64,000 bases of DNA, from contig NZ_JAHVHU010000014.1 of assembly GCF_019802045.1 (NCBI RefSeq), forward strand, positions 62,001-126,000. The letters are read 5' to 3'. The position numbers and the translations under genes are program-made. Of the stretch, positions 1 through 8,313 are shown piece after piece. The notes beneath the pieces are model-generated. The model had not been told where the DNA came from and did not search any database. It was given only the letters and a program-made list of their open reading frames with translations. Positions within the stretch are counted from its first letter, which is position 1. The number at the start of each line of letters is the position of its first letter. Origin of the DNA: Membranihabitans marinus. Lineage in GTDB: Bacteria > Bacteroidota > Bacteroidia > Chitinophagales > Saprospiraceae.

Positions 1-231
1 GGCGGGATTGCTGAGACCTGAAGTGAGGTGACATGTTTTTTGTTTTCATGCCCCAGTAAAATCTTCTATTTATTTGATCTTTTAGTTACTAGTGCTTTGT
101 TTTTTAAGTTAGGTGGAATAATTCTGAAGTTATTTCTGTGGTGGTCAAGGCGTCAAAACGGTGCCATAGCTGGGGTTTACCTTATAGTTATACAAATGAA
201 ACCTACCCTGATCAATAATATCAAAAAGAAC

Positions 232-262
232 AAAAGCAGTCATTCAGTGAATGACTGCTTTT
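232..262. terminator. Near-perfect palindrome, possible bidirectional terminator
   Basis: Two perfectly complementary 15-base arms (232-246 and 248-262) are separated by one base. The palindrome starts with AAAA and ends with TTTT, so it could act as a rho-independent terminator in either direction. No convincing gene lies within 200 bases on either side, so the transcript it would serve is unknown. Confidence 0.4.
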
Positions 263-309
263 GAAGACCTCATGATTATCCGTGTATATCCTGACCTGGA
301 TTTATTTAG

Positions 310-552
310 CCTGCAAATTCATGGCTTTTGATTTATGTACCTGGCGTTGAATCGTATTTTAGTGGTAGTTAGACAGGAGCTGGATATGAGTAAATATAGT
401 TTCGGCTCGGATGAGATCAAAGGTCGTCAATCGTCCTTAGTGGAAGGAACCGTGAGCTTTTTCGAACAGCACTTAGGATGTTCTGAAATTTAAGCCAGTG
501 ATGCACTGCAGATGATGCATCGTAATAGATTACGCGGTGAATAAAGCGGATT
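310..552 (-). repeat. Mosaic dispersed repeat, copy D (inverted)
   Basis: Read on the minus strand, this carries the head block also found at 21021 and 39468 (about 495-552, containing GCTTTATTCACC and the GATGCA/TGCATC stem) and the tail block shared with copies at 21251, 37303 and 39530 (310-351, core AACGCCAGG then TAAATCAAAAGCC). The interior (352-494) is related to the interior of the copy at 36865-37348. It keeps a stem-loop with a TCAAT loop at 420-438 (7-base arms, one mismatch). A 35-codon frame at 386-493 exists on the plus strand, but its similarity to the other copy is best explained by the repeat. The rest of 1-740 holds no gene I can support. Confidence 0.7.
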
Positions 553-740
553 GGTTGATGGTTTTTCGTTTTCATTCATAACTTTTCAGGAACCGACATT
601 TAAATTAATGCGATCTAGAGAGGAAGACAGCGTGATTTCCCTGGCGTGGGTACTCATATTAACCAATTCAAAAGTATGCACGCAACCAACCCCGTATATG
701 CTGGAACTTTCGGATCAAATATCTTTGCTTTCAAAAGAAG

Positions 741-1046
741 ATGAAATATACCAAATCAGAAAGGAAGCAGCATGTGACACAACAATCGCAAAGCGGCCGA
801 ACCATTGCCTCATATTGCGAGGGATATGGAATCAATTATCATACTTTCAATAACTGGCGTCGAAAATACAAAAATGCTGAGAGAAAAAAGCAAAAATCGA
901 GTTTGTCAAGATCCTTTGTAGAAGTAGCTGCCCCCAAGTCTGTCTTGGGTTTGGGGAGAACTAACATATATCTGCCCAATGGAGTTCGACTTCAGTTGGA
1001 CCGGGAATTGGACAGCGAACTATTAAAACTTTTGAGTCATGTTTGA
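741..1046 (+). CDS. tnpA: IS66 accessory protein TnpA (helix-turn-helix)
   Basis: This 101-residue protein is the first gene of an IS66 element. The N-terminal half (roughly residues 5-45) reads as a helix-turn-helix of the IS3/IS66 type, with GYGINYHTFNNWRRKY as the recognition part. The C-terminal half contains the common IS66 ending (IYLPNGVRLQLD followed by a leucine-rich tail). In the family it is required for transposition with TnpB, and its exact job is not settled. Its last 8 bases overlap tnpB at 1039, typical of translational coupling in this family. The frame is intact although the element as a whole is inactive. Confidence 0.85.
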   Translation: MKYTKSERKQHVTQQSQSGRTIASYCEGYGINYHTFNNWRRKYKNAERKKQKSSLSRSFVEVAAPKSVLGLGRTNIYLPNGVRLQLDRELDSELLKLLSHV

Positions 1047-1374
1047 GAGTACTCGCCGGTATTATTTGTACAACCGTCCGGTAGACATGCGCAAGAGTTT
1101 TAACACCTTGTGCGGAGTAGTCCGCCATCAGATGGATCTCGAATTGGAAGAGAACGTGGGCTATATTTTCATTAACAAACGGACTACACACATGAAAGTC
1201 TTATTTTGGGAGGGGGACGGGCTGAGCATATACTTTAAGCGGCTGGAACAAGGCACTTTTGAACACCCGGATCAGGGGCCGGATTACCGGATCAGCTATG
1301 AAAAACTCATGTTGATATTGCAGGGTATATCGACTCAAAAAATTGTCCGAAGAAAACGCTATAAGTTAGTATAA
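1039..1374 (+). CDS. tnpB: IS66 accessory protein TnpB
   Basis: This 111-residue protein has the IS66 Orf2 (TnpB) signature YLYNRPVDMRKSFNTLCGVV near its N-terminus, and a conserved central stretch around VLFWEGDGLSIYFKRLEQG. Length and order match the family (about 110-120 residues, between tnpA and tnpC). Its start overlaps the end of tnpA by 8 bases, and tnpC begins 27 bases after its stop. The protein is essential for IS66 transposition, but no enzymatic activity is known. The frame is complete, so the decay of this element has so far affected only tnpC. Confidence 0.92.
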   Translation: MFESTRRYYLYNRPVDMRKSFNTLCGVVRHQMDLELEENVGYIFINKRTTHMKVLFWEGDGLSIYFKRLEQGTFEHPDQGPDYRISYEKLMLILQGISTQKIVRRKRYKLV

Positions 1375-1401
1375 TAAGGGGTAAAGTCGTATCTTTAAGA
1401 C

Positions 1402-2933
1402 ATGACTTTAGAAGCGGAAAACAACCAACTTAAAGCCGAAAACCAGGAGCTAAAAAGAGAAATGATATATGTGAGACACGAGCTGAATCAACTCAAACAG
1501 ATGATGTTTGGTAGTCGGTCTGAACGCAGTAAAACCCTCTACTATGACCATGGTCAGATGAAGTTATTTGAAGAAGAAAAACCTGGTGAGAAGCCTGAAG
1601 TCAAGAAGATAAAAGTTCGGTCCCATGACAAAGTCAAAATCAGGAAAAAGCCGAAGCGGGCTATATTTCCGGCAGATCTGCCTAGAGAGGATCAGACTCT
1701 CAATCCCGAAGGAATAGATGAAGACCAGTACCAAAAGATCGGAGAAGATATCACTGAAATTCTGGCTTATAGGCCAGGAGAGATCTATGTCAAACAGATA
1801 ATCCGTCCCCGATGGGTGCCCATAACGAAAGAAGATTCTGACGAGACGGAAAAGGCGGTTTTACAGGAACCTATTCCGCCCAGACTGATTCCCAAAGGCA
1901 TGGTGGATGAAAGTTTGGTCGCCCATATCATAGAAGAGAAATTTCTGCATCACACCCCGGTCTATAGACTGGTTAAAAAATACAAGCAGATCGGAGTGGA
2001 TTTTATCAAAAACAGGAATCTGCACAATTGGATCCATCAAGCAGCAGAAGCCTTGATGTCTTTGTACCATTTGCTGGAGAAGGATATGCTAAGTTCTCCC
2101 TATTTGCAGGGCGGCGAAAGTACTCTCAAGGTTTTAAGTAGTAAAAAGCCCGGAGCATCCCATACCGGATATATGTGGTTGATCCATAATCCAGAGAATC
2201 AAACCACTTTATTTCACTACGATCCTACCCGACAGCACAGAGTAGCGCATGAATTATTTGGTCAATACGGTGGGATATTGCAGGCTGACGGCTATGAAGC
2301 CTACGAAAGTGTAGCAAAAGCAAATCCGCAAATGAGACTTATCAATTGTATGGCACATGCCCGGCGAAAGTTTGTAGAAGCCTCAAACAGCGATCCACCC
2401 GAAGCAAAATATTATCTGGTCCAGATAGGAGCACTCTACCATCTGGAGAGGGAGCTTCGGGAACAAAAGGCTGATTACGAAACCCGCTTTAATAAAAGGC
2501 AGGAAATCGCTGTGCCCATTTTATCAGAACTGGAGAACTGGATGAAAGAGCTGGTCATGCAAAAATCTATATTGCCTAAAAGTCCTTTAGGTAAAGTAAA
2601 GCCATTGCCTACTCTCTGAACAGATGGAAGGGCTTGTGCGCCTATACGCAAGACGGTAAACTGGAGATAGACAACAACTGTATTGAAAACAAAGTACGGC
2701 CATTGGCTTTGGGCCGGAAGAATTATCTATTCGCCAAGAACCATAATACGGCTCAAAACCTGGCTTGTCTGTATAGCATCATCATTACTGCAGACAACCA
2801 CAAGTTGTGCATCCACAAATACCTGGAATGGCTGCTTAGAAAAACGGTCAGCGAGAAGATAACGGATCAGGCGGTGAGCTGGCTACCTCATAAACTAACT
2901 CCCAAAGATAGGGAGGAATTTATGCTCAAATAG
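1402..2933 (+). pseudogene. tnpC: IS66 transposase TnpC, frameshifted and catalytically dead
   Basis: The first part (1402-2619, 405 codons) has the N-terminal coiled coil with the MMFGSRSER motif, the linker with IRPRWV, and the DDE transposase core. At 2591-2600 the pentamer GTAAA occurs twice in tandem. Removing one copy restores the frame, which then continues through 2634-2933 with IEN and RPLALGRKNYLF, the region of the catalytic Glu. Separately, the position of the first catalytic Asp (family pattern Q-A-D-E-S/T) reads Q-G-G-E-S at residues 236-240, so Asp238 has become Gly. The second Asp (LQADGYEAY) is present. Both lesions point to an old, inactive copy. Confidence 0.9.
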
Positions 2934-2943
2934 AACGGGGTAG

Positions 2944-3687
2944 AATGCCTGGATACGAACAAAGAAAGGAGCTATTAAGATGCATGCTGTTCTGGATTAT
3001 GATCTGGGACTTCCCAATTATGCCTATATCAAAGAGGGAAAAACACATGACATCAAACCAGCCAGAACTCACAGTTTCCCGTCTGATTCAGTCATTGTAG
3101 TGGATCGTGCCTATGTAGATTTTGTATGGCTTAATAATTTGGACAGCAACCGGGTCATTTACGTCACCAGATTGAAAAAGAATGTAAATTTTGAAATAGT
3201 AAAAGAACTACCTGTTAACGAAAAACACGAGCATATATTAAGTGACCAGATCATCAAGCTGACTGGTGATGAAACCCGCAATAAGTACTCAGGGAAGATC
3301 CGGGTGATCGAAGTTTATGACCCGAAAAACGATCAGATACTCATTTTGATGACGAATAATTTTAATTGGACAGCAGGCACTGTTTCACAGCTATACAAGG
3401 CCAGATGGGATGTGGAGGTGTTTTTTAAATTCATCAAGCAGTTGTTTCGAGTTAAAACATTTGTGGGCACTTCACCAAATGCTGTACGTATACAGCTATG
3501 GTGCTCCCTCATTGCAATGATATTGTTCAGATACTTAAAACAGAAAGCAGAATACAAGTGGAATCTATCAAACTTAGTCACCTTGTTGAGAGTTCATCTT
3601 TTTTCGAAGATTGACCTATGGACTTGGATAAATAAACCTATACTCGAGAAAGTGAATTCACCTCCTGAGATTACGTTATTTGACTAG
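2944..3687 (+). pseudogene. IS4-type transposase, C-terminal fragment
   Basis: The frame is open from just after a TAG at 2941-2943 and reads WIRTKKGAIKMHAVLDYD, which matches the interior of IS4-group DDE transposases just before the segment around their first metal-binding positions. An ATG at 2980 lies inside that conserved stretch, so it is not a real start. Downstream are the DRAYVDF segment with the second catalytic Asp, and the YxARW-VE-FFKFIKQ segment (Y-K-A-R-W-D-V-E-V-F) typical of the YREK region. The N-terminal third of about 400 residues is missing, and the break coincides with the end of the IS66 element. The rest is uninterrupted, so the truncation may be fairly recent. Confidence 0.8.
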
Positions 3688-4336
3688 AAGGGAGGTTGAT
3701 TTCTAAATAGAGCATTCTCAAAGCCTAAATTGTTGGTTTTCAACCACTATATTTATGCCTGAAATTTATTTTGGACAGGTGTGAATATATCCTTGCAATA
3801 AAAGGGGTGGGTATTGCAAACGGTGAATAAAAAAGTAAAGGAGTGAAAAGAGTTTTGTCCGCCGAGTCAAGCTTAAACAAAATATCTGACAAAACAAAAA
3901 AAATAGGATTAATTTTTTACTTGATAAACTGTAGGCAAGTAGAGTTGCTTATTAACAAATTATTTAGGATATCGGCTTGTAGCCCGACAGGCTTTCTGAA
4001 GGCGCTGAAAACAACAGAATGTAAATACCAACAGAAAACAAGTTTCATGAACTTTTATGTAATTTATATTGGTTTACTTTAGTTCTTTGAGATAAAAGGT
4101 GGGAGCTTACTTGCTTTTGAAATGTCGATCGAATGAGAACACGAGGGCTCTTGTAGACTCAATCTTGAACTCGGGGAATGAACTCAACGGACATTTGCTT
4201 TAATCTGGTAAATATTTTACCTTTATTTTTTTTTCTGCGTGCGTTCAAGAGGTGATAGGGGTTGATGCCACTGAGATCTGAAGAACAATCTTGTAACTGA
4301 AGCAGACTCTTTTTCTGCTCAAAAAATGTAATTATT
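3688..4336. other. AT-rich intergenic region, no gene seen
   Basis: The right end of the IS4-type element should lie in the first 100 bases, but I could not define an inverted repeat without its partner. A 79-codon frame at 3843-4082 has no recognisable motif and low-complexity AT-rich composition, and is not called. The last 100 bases presumably hold the promoter of the sulfatase at 4337, but no clear TAnnTTTG element stands out. Confidence 0.5.
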
Positions 4337-5935
4337 TTGAAATTGAATTTGTATCAATTCCTCTCTGCTGCGATCATCTTCGTGTACATCGGAACGTTTT
4401 TTTCATGCGTTTCAGCGAATGAGAATAAAGAAAATCCTACCCCGCCCAATATTGTATTTATCATGAGTGATGACCATGGATATCAGGCAATCAGTGCCTA
4501 TGGTCACGGTCTCAATAACACACCGAATATTGATCGGATAGCCCAGGAGGGTGCGTTGTTTACAAGATCCACAGTGACGAATTCGATCTGTGCGCCGAGT
4601 CGTGCCGTGATGCTGACAGGGATGCACAGCTTTGTGAACGGTAAAGTCGATAACGTACAGCCTTTTAACTGGGATCAACCCAATTTTCCAAAAATACTTC
4701 AGGCCAACGGGTATCAGACCGCTATGATCGGAAAAATTCATCTGGACGGATTACCGCAAGGATTTGATTATTCGATGGTGCTTCCGGGGCAGGGCCACTA
4801 TTACAATCCGGATTTTATAGTCAATGGAGAACGGAAACGTTTTCCGGGTTATGTCACACAAATCACTACGGATTATGCGTTAAAGTGGTTGGATGAAATG
4901 CGGGATAAGGATAAACCTTTTTGCTTGCTATATCATCAAAAGGCCCCCCATCGAAACTGGAAACCGGAAGAAAAATACCTGACTCTTTTTGATGACATCG
5001 AGTTTACACCACCTGCCAACTATTACGACGATTATGCGGGAAGAGGAACTGCGGCCCACGAGCAGGAAATGGAAATCGATGGTCACGCCAGGTGGGGACA
5101 TGACTTTAAAATGTTGGTCAACCCCGATGGAGACACGACCCGGTTGGCCCGACAGCTGAAGCGGTTTACGCCGGAACAAAAAGAAAAATGGCTGGCGGCA
5201 TATACACCTAAAAATGAGGCCATGAAAGCGGCGAATCTTAGTGGTAAAGAGCTGGCCGAGTGGAAGTTCAACCGATATATCAAAGATTATCTGCGCACCA
5301 TTCAGTCCGTGGATGATGGCGTGGGAGAAGTCTTGGATTATCTGGACGAGAACGGATTGGGCGAAAATACGATTGTCGTTTATACATCAGATCAGGGATT
5401 TTATCTCGGAGAACACGGTTGGTTTGACAAGCGGTTTATGTATGAAGAATCATTTCGCACGCCCCTTTTGATGCGGTATCCAAAAGAAATCAAAGCAGGT
5501 ACGAAAATAGATGCTTTAGTGCAAAACCTGGATTTTGCACCGACCTTTCTAGACTATGCGGGGATCCAAGCGCCCGAAGAAATGCAGGGCGAGTCATTTC
5601 GGGATGTAGTGAGTGGTGCAACCGAAACGTGGCGGGATGCCGTCTATTACACCTATTATGAATACCCTTCCGTTCACATGGTCAAACGCCATTATGGTGT
5701 GTCGACGGATCGATACAAGTTGATTCATTTTTATTATGACATCGATGAATGGGAGCTGTATGATTTGGAAAAGGATCCCAATGAAATGAACAGTGTGTAT
5801 GGTGATCCGGCGTACAAGGAAGTTGAACAAATGATGCATGCCCGGCTGGATTCCATCCGTCAGTACTATGGAGATAGTGATGCAAACGATCAACGGTATT
5901 TAAAGGCTTATTTGGATCATAGGGCCAAAAGGTAG
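4337..5935 (+). CDS. Sulfatase, S1 family, predicted lipoprotein
   Basis: This 532-residue type I sulfatase hydrolyses sulfate esters, probably on a polysaccharide sugar. The FGE modification motif is C-A-P-S-R at residues 85-89, where Cys85 would become formylglycine. Metal-binding Asp45 and Asp46 lie in IVFIMSDDHGYQ, and the second metal site is in TSDQGFYLGEHGWFDKR. The N-terminus has a hydrophobic segment ending FFSC at Cys24, consistent with a lipoprotein signal. The only start that keeps this signal is TTG at 4337, since the nearby ATG at 4326 is out of frame. The overall pattern resembles N-acetylglucosamine-6-sulfatase or iduronate-sulfatase-like groups (for example S1_11), but the substrate is not fixed by sequence alone. 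A second sulfatase follows 180 bases downstream. Confidence 0.9.
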   Translation: MKLNLYQFLSAAIIFVYIGTFFSCVSANENKENPTPPNIVFIMSDDHGYQAISAYGHGLNNTPNIDRIAQEGALFTRSTVTNSICAPSRAVMLTGMHSFVNGKVDNVQPFNWDQPNFPKILQANGYQTAMIGKIHLDGLPQGFDYSMVLPGQGHYYNPDFIVNGERKRFPGYVTQITTDYALKWLDEMRDKDKPFCLLYHQKAPHRNWKPEEKYLTLFDDIEFTPPANYYDDYAGRGTAAHEQEMEIDGHARWGHDFKMLVNPDGDTTRLARQLKRFTPEQKEKWLAAYTPKNEAMKAANLSGKELAEWKFNRYIKDYLRTIQSVDDGVGEVLDYLDENGLGENTIVVYTSDQGFYLGEHGWFDKRFMYEESFRTPLLMRYPKEIKAGTKIDALVQNLDFAPTFLDYAGIQAPEEMQGESFRDVVSGATETWRDAVYYTYYEYPSVHMVKRHYGVSTDRYKLIHFYYDIDEWELYDLEKDPNEMNSVYGDPAYKEVEQMMHARLDSIRQYYGDSDANDQRYLKAYLDHRAKR

Positions 5936-5970
5936 GGTGTATGGTAGTGAGATCGCACGATCGCCGTTAT

Positions 5971-5988
5971 GCCCATGTGGCTTTTTTT
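5971..5988 (+). terminator. Possible weak terminator after sulfatase 1
   Basis: A short GCC...GGC stem (5971-5981) followed by seven T lies 35 bases after the sulfatase stop codon. The stem is only three to four pairs, so this is weak. Confidence 0.25.
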
Positions 5989-6114
5989 AAAACGGGTTTA
6001 ATGGATGCTTGATTGTGAATTTTCACCTCCAGACGCTTGATGGCAAATTTGATAGGTATCCAGGTCTACAGAAACTGATTTCTTTTAACAGAATACCGGA
6101 TTGCCTTCTGATTA

Positions 6115-7713
6115 ATGTATATTAACACAAAAACCATGATGCTTGTCTGTTCGAAATACCATGTGGAAGTGATTCTTGCTGTTTTTATAGGGGTTCTTTT
6201 AGCGTCTAATAGGCTCACGGGTCAGGCTACAGACCGGCCTAATGTGATTTTTATATTTGCGGATGACATGGGGTATGGAGATGTATCTGCCCTTAATCCG
6301 GAAGCCAAAACATTTACACCTCACATTGATCGTCTGATCAGCCAGGGGATTACCTTCACGGATGCCCATGCCAGCGCATCGGTATGCACGCCTTCCCGGT
6401 ATGGATTGCTCACTGGGAAGTATGCGTGGCGAAAAGAAGGAACCGGAGTGATTAGCGGGTATGGTGGACCGGTGATCGATCCTGAAAGATCCACTTTGGC
6501 TGATGTGTTTCGAGCGGCCGGTTATGCAACGGTCTGTATTGGAAAATGGCACCTGGGGGTGGACTGGCCCTTGAAGGACAGTCGGCCATTGGTATACACT
6601 GATGAAAGTGGGCGCTCCAATGTGGATTTTAGTCAACCCGTCCTTGTCGGCCCCTATGATTATGGGTTTGACTATTCTTTTATTCTGCCGGCATCCCTCG
6701 ACATGCCGCCCTATGTGTTTTTAGAAAATGGACTTCCGACGGAGCCACAGATGATTTTGACCAGTGATGTCTATGATGAAAGACGGAATGACACCAAGGA
6801 TGCCTGGGATAAAAAACATACTCAACCCGGAGATGTATATTGGCGAAAAGGAGTATGGTGGCGGAAAGGAGAAATGGCAGGTTCATTTCGCATGATCCGC
6901 TGTCTTCCGGAGATCGTCACTCGGGGTGCGGGTTATGTTTCACGACACAAGTTCGTTCGTGGTGTGACATCAGAAGATTCTACGTCTCCTTTTTTTCTGT
7001 ATCTTCCGCTCACTGGGCCACATACACCCTGGATCACTTCGCCGGATTTTCAGGGAAAGTCATCCGTAGGTGACTATGGCGATTTCATCCTGCAGGTAGA
7101 TGATGCAGTGGGCCAAGTGGTGGATAAGTTGAAAAAGGCTGGCGAATGGGAAAACACGATTGTGATTTTCTCAAGCGACAACGGTGCGTATTGGCCACAA
7201 GAAGAAATTGAGCTACAAAATCACGATTCCAATCAAGGACGTCGCGGACAAAAAGGAGATATTTGGGATGGTGGTCACCGGATACCACTGGTGATATCAT
7301 GGCCGGACAAAATTAAGCGATCCATTACTTACAACGGGCTGACCAGTTTGACTGACTTTTATGCCACCTTTAAGGCATTTTTAGACCAGGGAATGGAACC
7401 GGGAGAAGGGGAGGACAGCCAGAGCTTTTTACCTTTGTTGGAAGGAAAAGAGTTAAAATCACACCGTACCTCTATGATTCATCATTCTTCCAGAGGTGTA
7501 TTTGCTATTCGGGATGGAAATTGGAAGTACATCGATGGCCTCGGGTCCGGTGGATTTACCAAACCTGCGAAAGTGGAGCCTCAGCGTGGCGACCCACCGG
7601 GACAATTGTACAATATCGCAAAGGATCCTTCGGAGTCTGAAAACTTGTATTCGGAAAATAAAGAACGGGTGGAAGAGATGAAGAAATCACTAAGGAATGA
7701 AATCAAAAAGTGA
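6115..7713 (+). CDS. Sulfatase, S1 family (arylsulfatase type), secreted
   Basis: This 532-residue sulfatase has the FGE motif C-T-P-S-R at residues 91-95 (Cys91 to formylglycine) in the context ASVCTPSRYGLLTGKY. The metal-binding Asp50 and Asp51 lie in VIFIFADDMGYGDVS, the GKWHLG motif at about residue 143, and FSSDNGAYW holds the later metal ligands. A hydrophobic segment at about residues 18-36 followed by GQA indicates a signal peptide. The starts at codons 1, 8 and 9 are all ATG and the exact one is uncertain. The ADDMGYGD and GKWHLG pattern places it nearer arylsulfatase A-like groups than the upstream sulfatase, so the two probably act on different linkages of one substrate. It is equal in length to its neighbour but clearly diverged, so not a recent duplication. 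Confidence 0.9.
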   Translation: MYINTKTMMLVCSKYHVEVILAVFIGVLLASNRLTGQATDRPNVIFIFADDMGYGDVSALNPEAKTFTPHIDRLISQGITFTDAHASASVCTPSRYGLLTGKYAWRKEGTGVISGYGGPVIDPERSTLADVFRAAGYATVCIGKWHLGVDWPLKDSRPLVYTDESGRSNVDFSQPVLVGPYDYGFDYSFILPASLDMPPYVFLENGLPTEPQMILTSDVYDERRNDTKDAWDKKHTQPGDVYWRKGVWWRKGEMAGSFRMIRCLPEIVTRGAGYVSRHKFVRGVTSEDSTSPFFLYLPLTGPHTPWITSPDFQGKSSVGDYGDFILQVDDAVGQVVDKLKKAGEWENTIVIFSSDNGAYWPQEEIELQNHDSNQGRRGQKGDIWDGGHRIPLVISWPDKIKRSITYNGLTSLTDFYATFKAFLDQGMEPGEGEDSQSFLPLLEGKELKSHRTSMIHHSSRGVFAIRDGNWKYIDGLGSGGFTKPAKVEPQRGDPPGQLYNIAKDPSESENLYSENKERVEEMKKSLRNEIKK

Positions 7714-7762
7714 AACTGAGGATTAGAGTCGCTTAATTCTTCCTAATAGGTTTCAGGTCCTA

Positions 7763-8014
7763 TTATATTCCCCAGAAACATGGAGGCCGAAGAAATTCAT
7801 CTTCAGTTATCTTAAAATCATCTTCGAAATGAACAGTGGTCTTTCCTTGGAGTATCCAATTGACGCTTCTCGCCAGATGTGGGAAGCTCAGGTATGAAGT
7901 AACCTACTATTTCTTTATTCTTACCGTAGGTGACAGCAACCGTATTTCCTTTTTTGACCCATTCTATTACTTCAGAAAATCAGGCTTTAAATTTCCTACA
8001 TTCATTGTTTTCAT
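7763..8014 (-). pseudogene. Phd/YefM-type antitoxin pseudogene
   Basis: Starting at ATG 8014 the minus strand reads MKTMNVGNLK, then after a missing T in a T-run resumes as FSEVIEWVKKGNTVAVTYGK and KEIVGYFIPEL. A second shift near 7850 leads to a C-terminal part with TVHFEDDFKITEDEFL. This is the pattern of short Phd/YefM antitoxins that pair with PIN-domain toxins. Two frameshifts make it non-functional. No toxin gene follows, because the sulfatase end lies directly downstream. It keeps an apparent promoter and operator, so decay seems recent relative to toxin loss. The rest of 7714-8313 holds no gene. Confidence 0.75.
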
Positions 8015-8028
8015 TTTCTCTTTTTCAC

Positions 8029-8059
8029 TAAAGATACAAAGATCATGACAACTTGTCAA
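8029..8059 (-). promoter_or_regulatory. Promoter and operator of the antitoxin remnant
   Basis: On the minus strand TTG (8059-8057) is followed after 20 bases by TATCTTTA (8036-8029), one base from the Bacteroidota consensus TTG-N19-21-TAnnTTTG and 15 bases from the pseudogene ATG. Between the two boxes lies the palindrome TGACAA-C-TTGTCA (8046-8058), placed where an autoregulated toxin-antitoxin operator would be. Confidence 0.6.
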
Positions 8060-8313
8060 GTAGAATAACGCGGTGTTTTGAACTAGTGAGCCGATCACCA
8101 ATGTGTTTTCCGTGGAAGCCACCACCCATTATTCCCGGACACTATGGTATTAGCATAGATCGTATTTACTAAGTTATGTCCTTCTCTCTGGTGGCTGGGG
8201 AAAGATTTCGATGATTAGATCAGGTGCACCCAGACATCCTCTTTCATCGAGTAAAAATCAACCTTTTGAGAAGATCACATCTTTGAAAGAAAATTTAAAT
8301 TGTACTACCTCCA

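Larger units (their letters stand above)
741..2936 (+). mobile_element. Degenerate IS66-family insertion sequence
   Basis: Three genes in the classic IS66 order (tnpA, tnpB, tnpC) lie on one strand with short overlaps or gaps. The transposase is dead twice over: a 5-bp tandem duplication shifts its frame, and the first catalytic Asp position is Gly. I could not identify terminal inverted repeats or a target duplication. The limits given are those of the coding parts. The right side runs almost directly into a truncated IS4-type transposase (about 2940), so the right end may be lost or may mark the original insertion point. Confidence 0.85.

Noticed and set aside
28-264. 78-codon hydrophobic frame
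   Set aside because: No family resemblance, and its 3' end runs through a perfect palindrome that looks like a terminator.
386-493. 35-codon frame whose peptide resembles one at 37080-37271 on the minus strand
   Set aside because: Both lie inside copies of the mosaic repeat. Similarity extends beyond the frames, and hairpin constraint explains it better than coding.
551-853. 100-codon frame overlapping IS66 tnpA
   Set aside because: Different frame from tnpA, and no recognisable domain.
2591-2600. Programmed frameshift in IS66 tnpC
   Set aside because: The change is an exact 5-bp tandem duplication rather than a slippery heptamer, IS66 tnpC is normally a single frame, and a catalytic residue is also lost.
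3843-4082. 79-codon frame between the IS4 remnant and the sulfatase
   Set aside because: AT-rich low-complexity peptide with no motifs or context.
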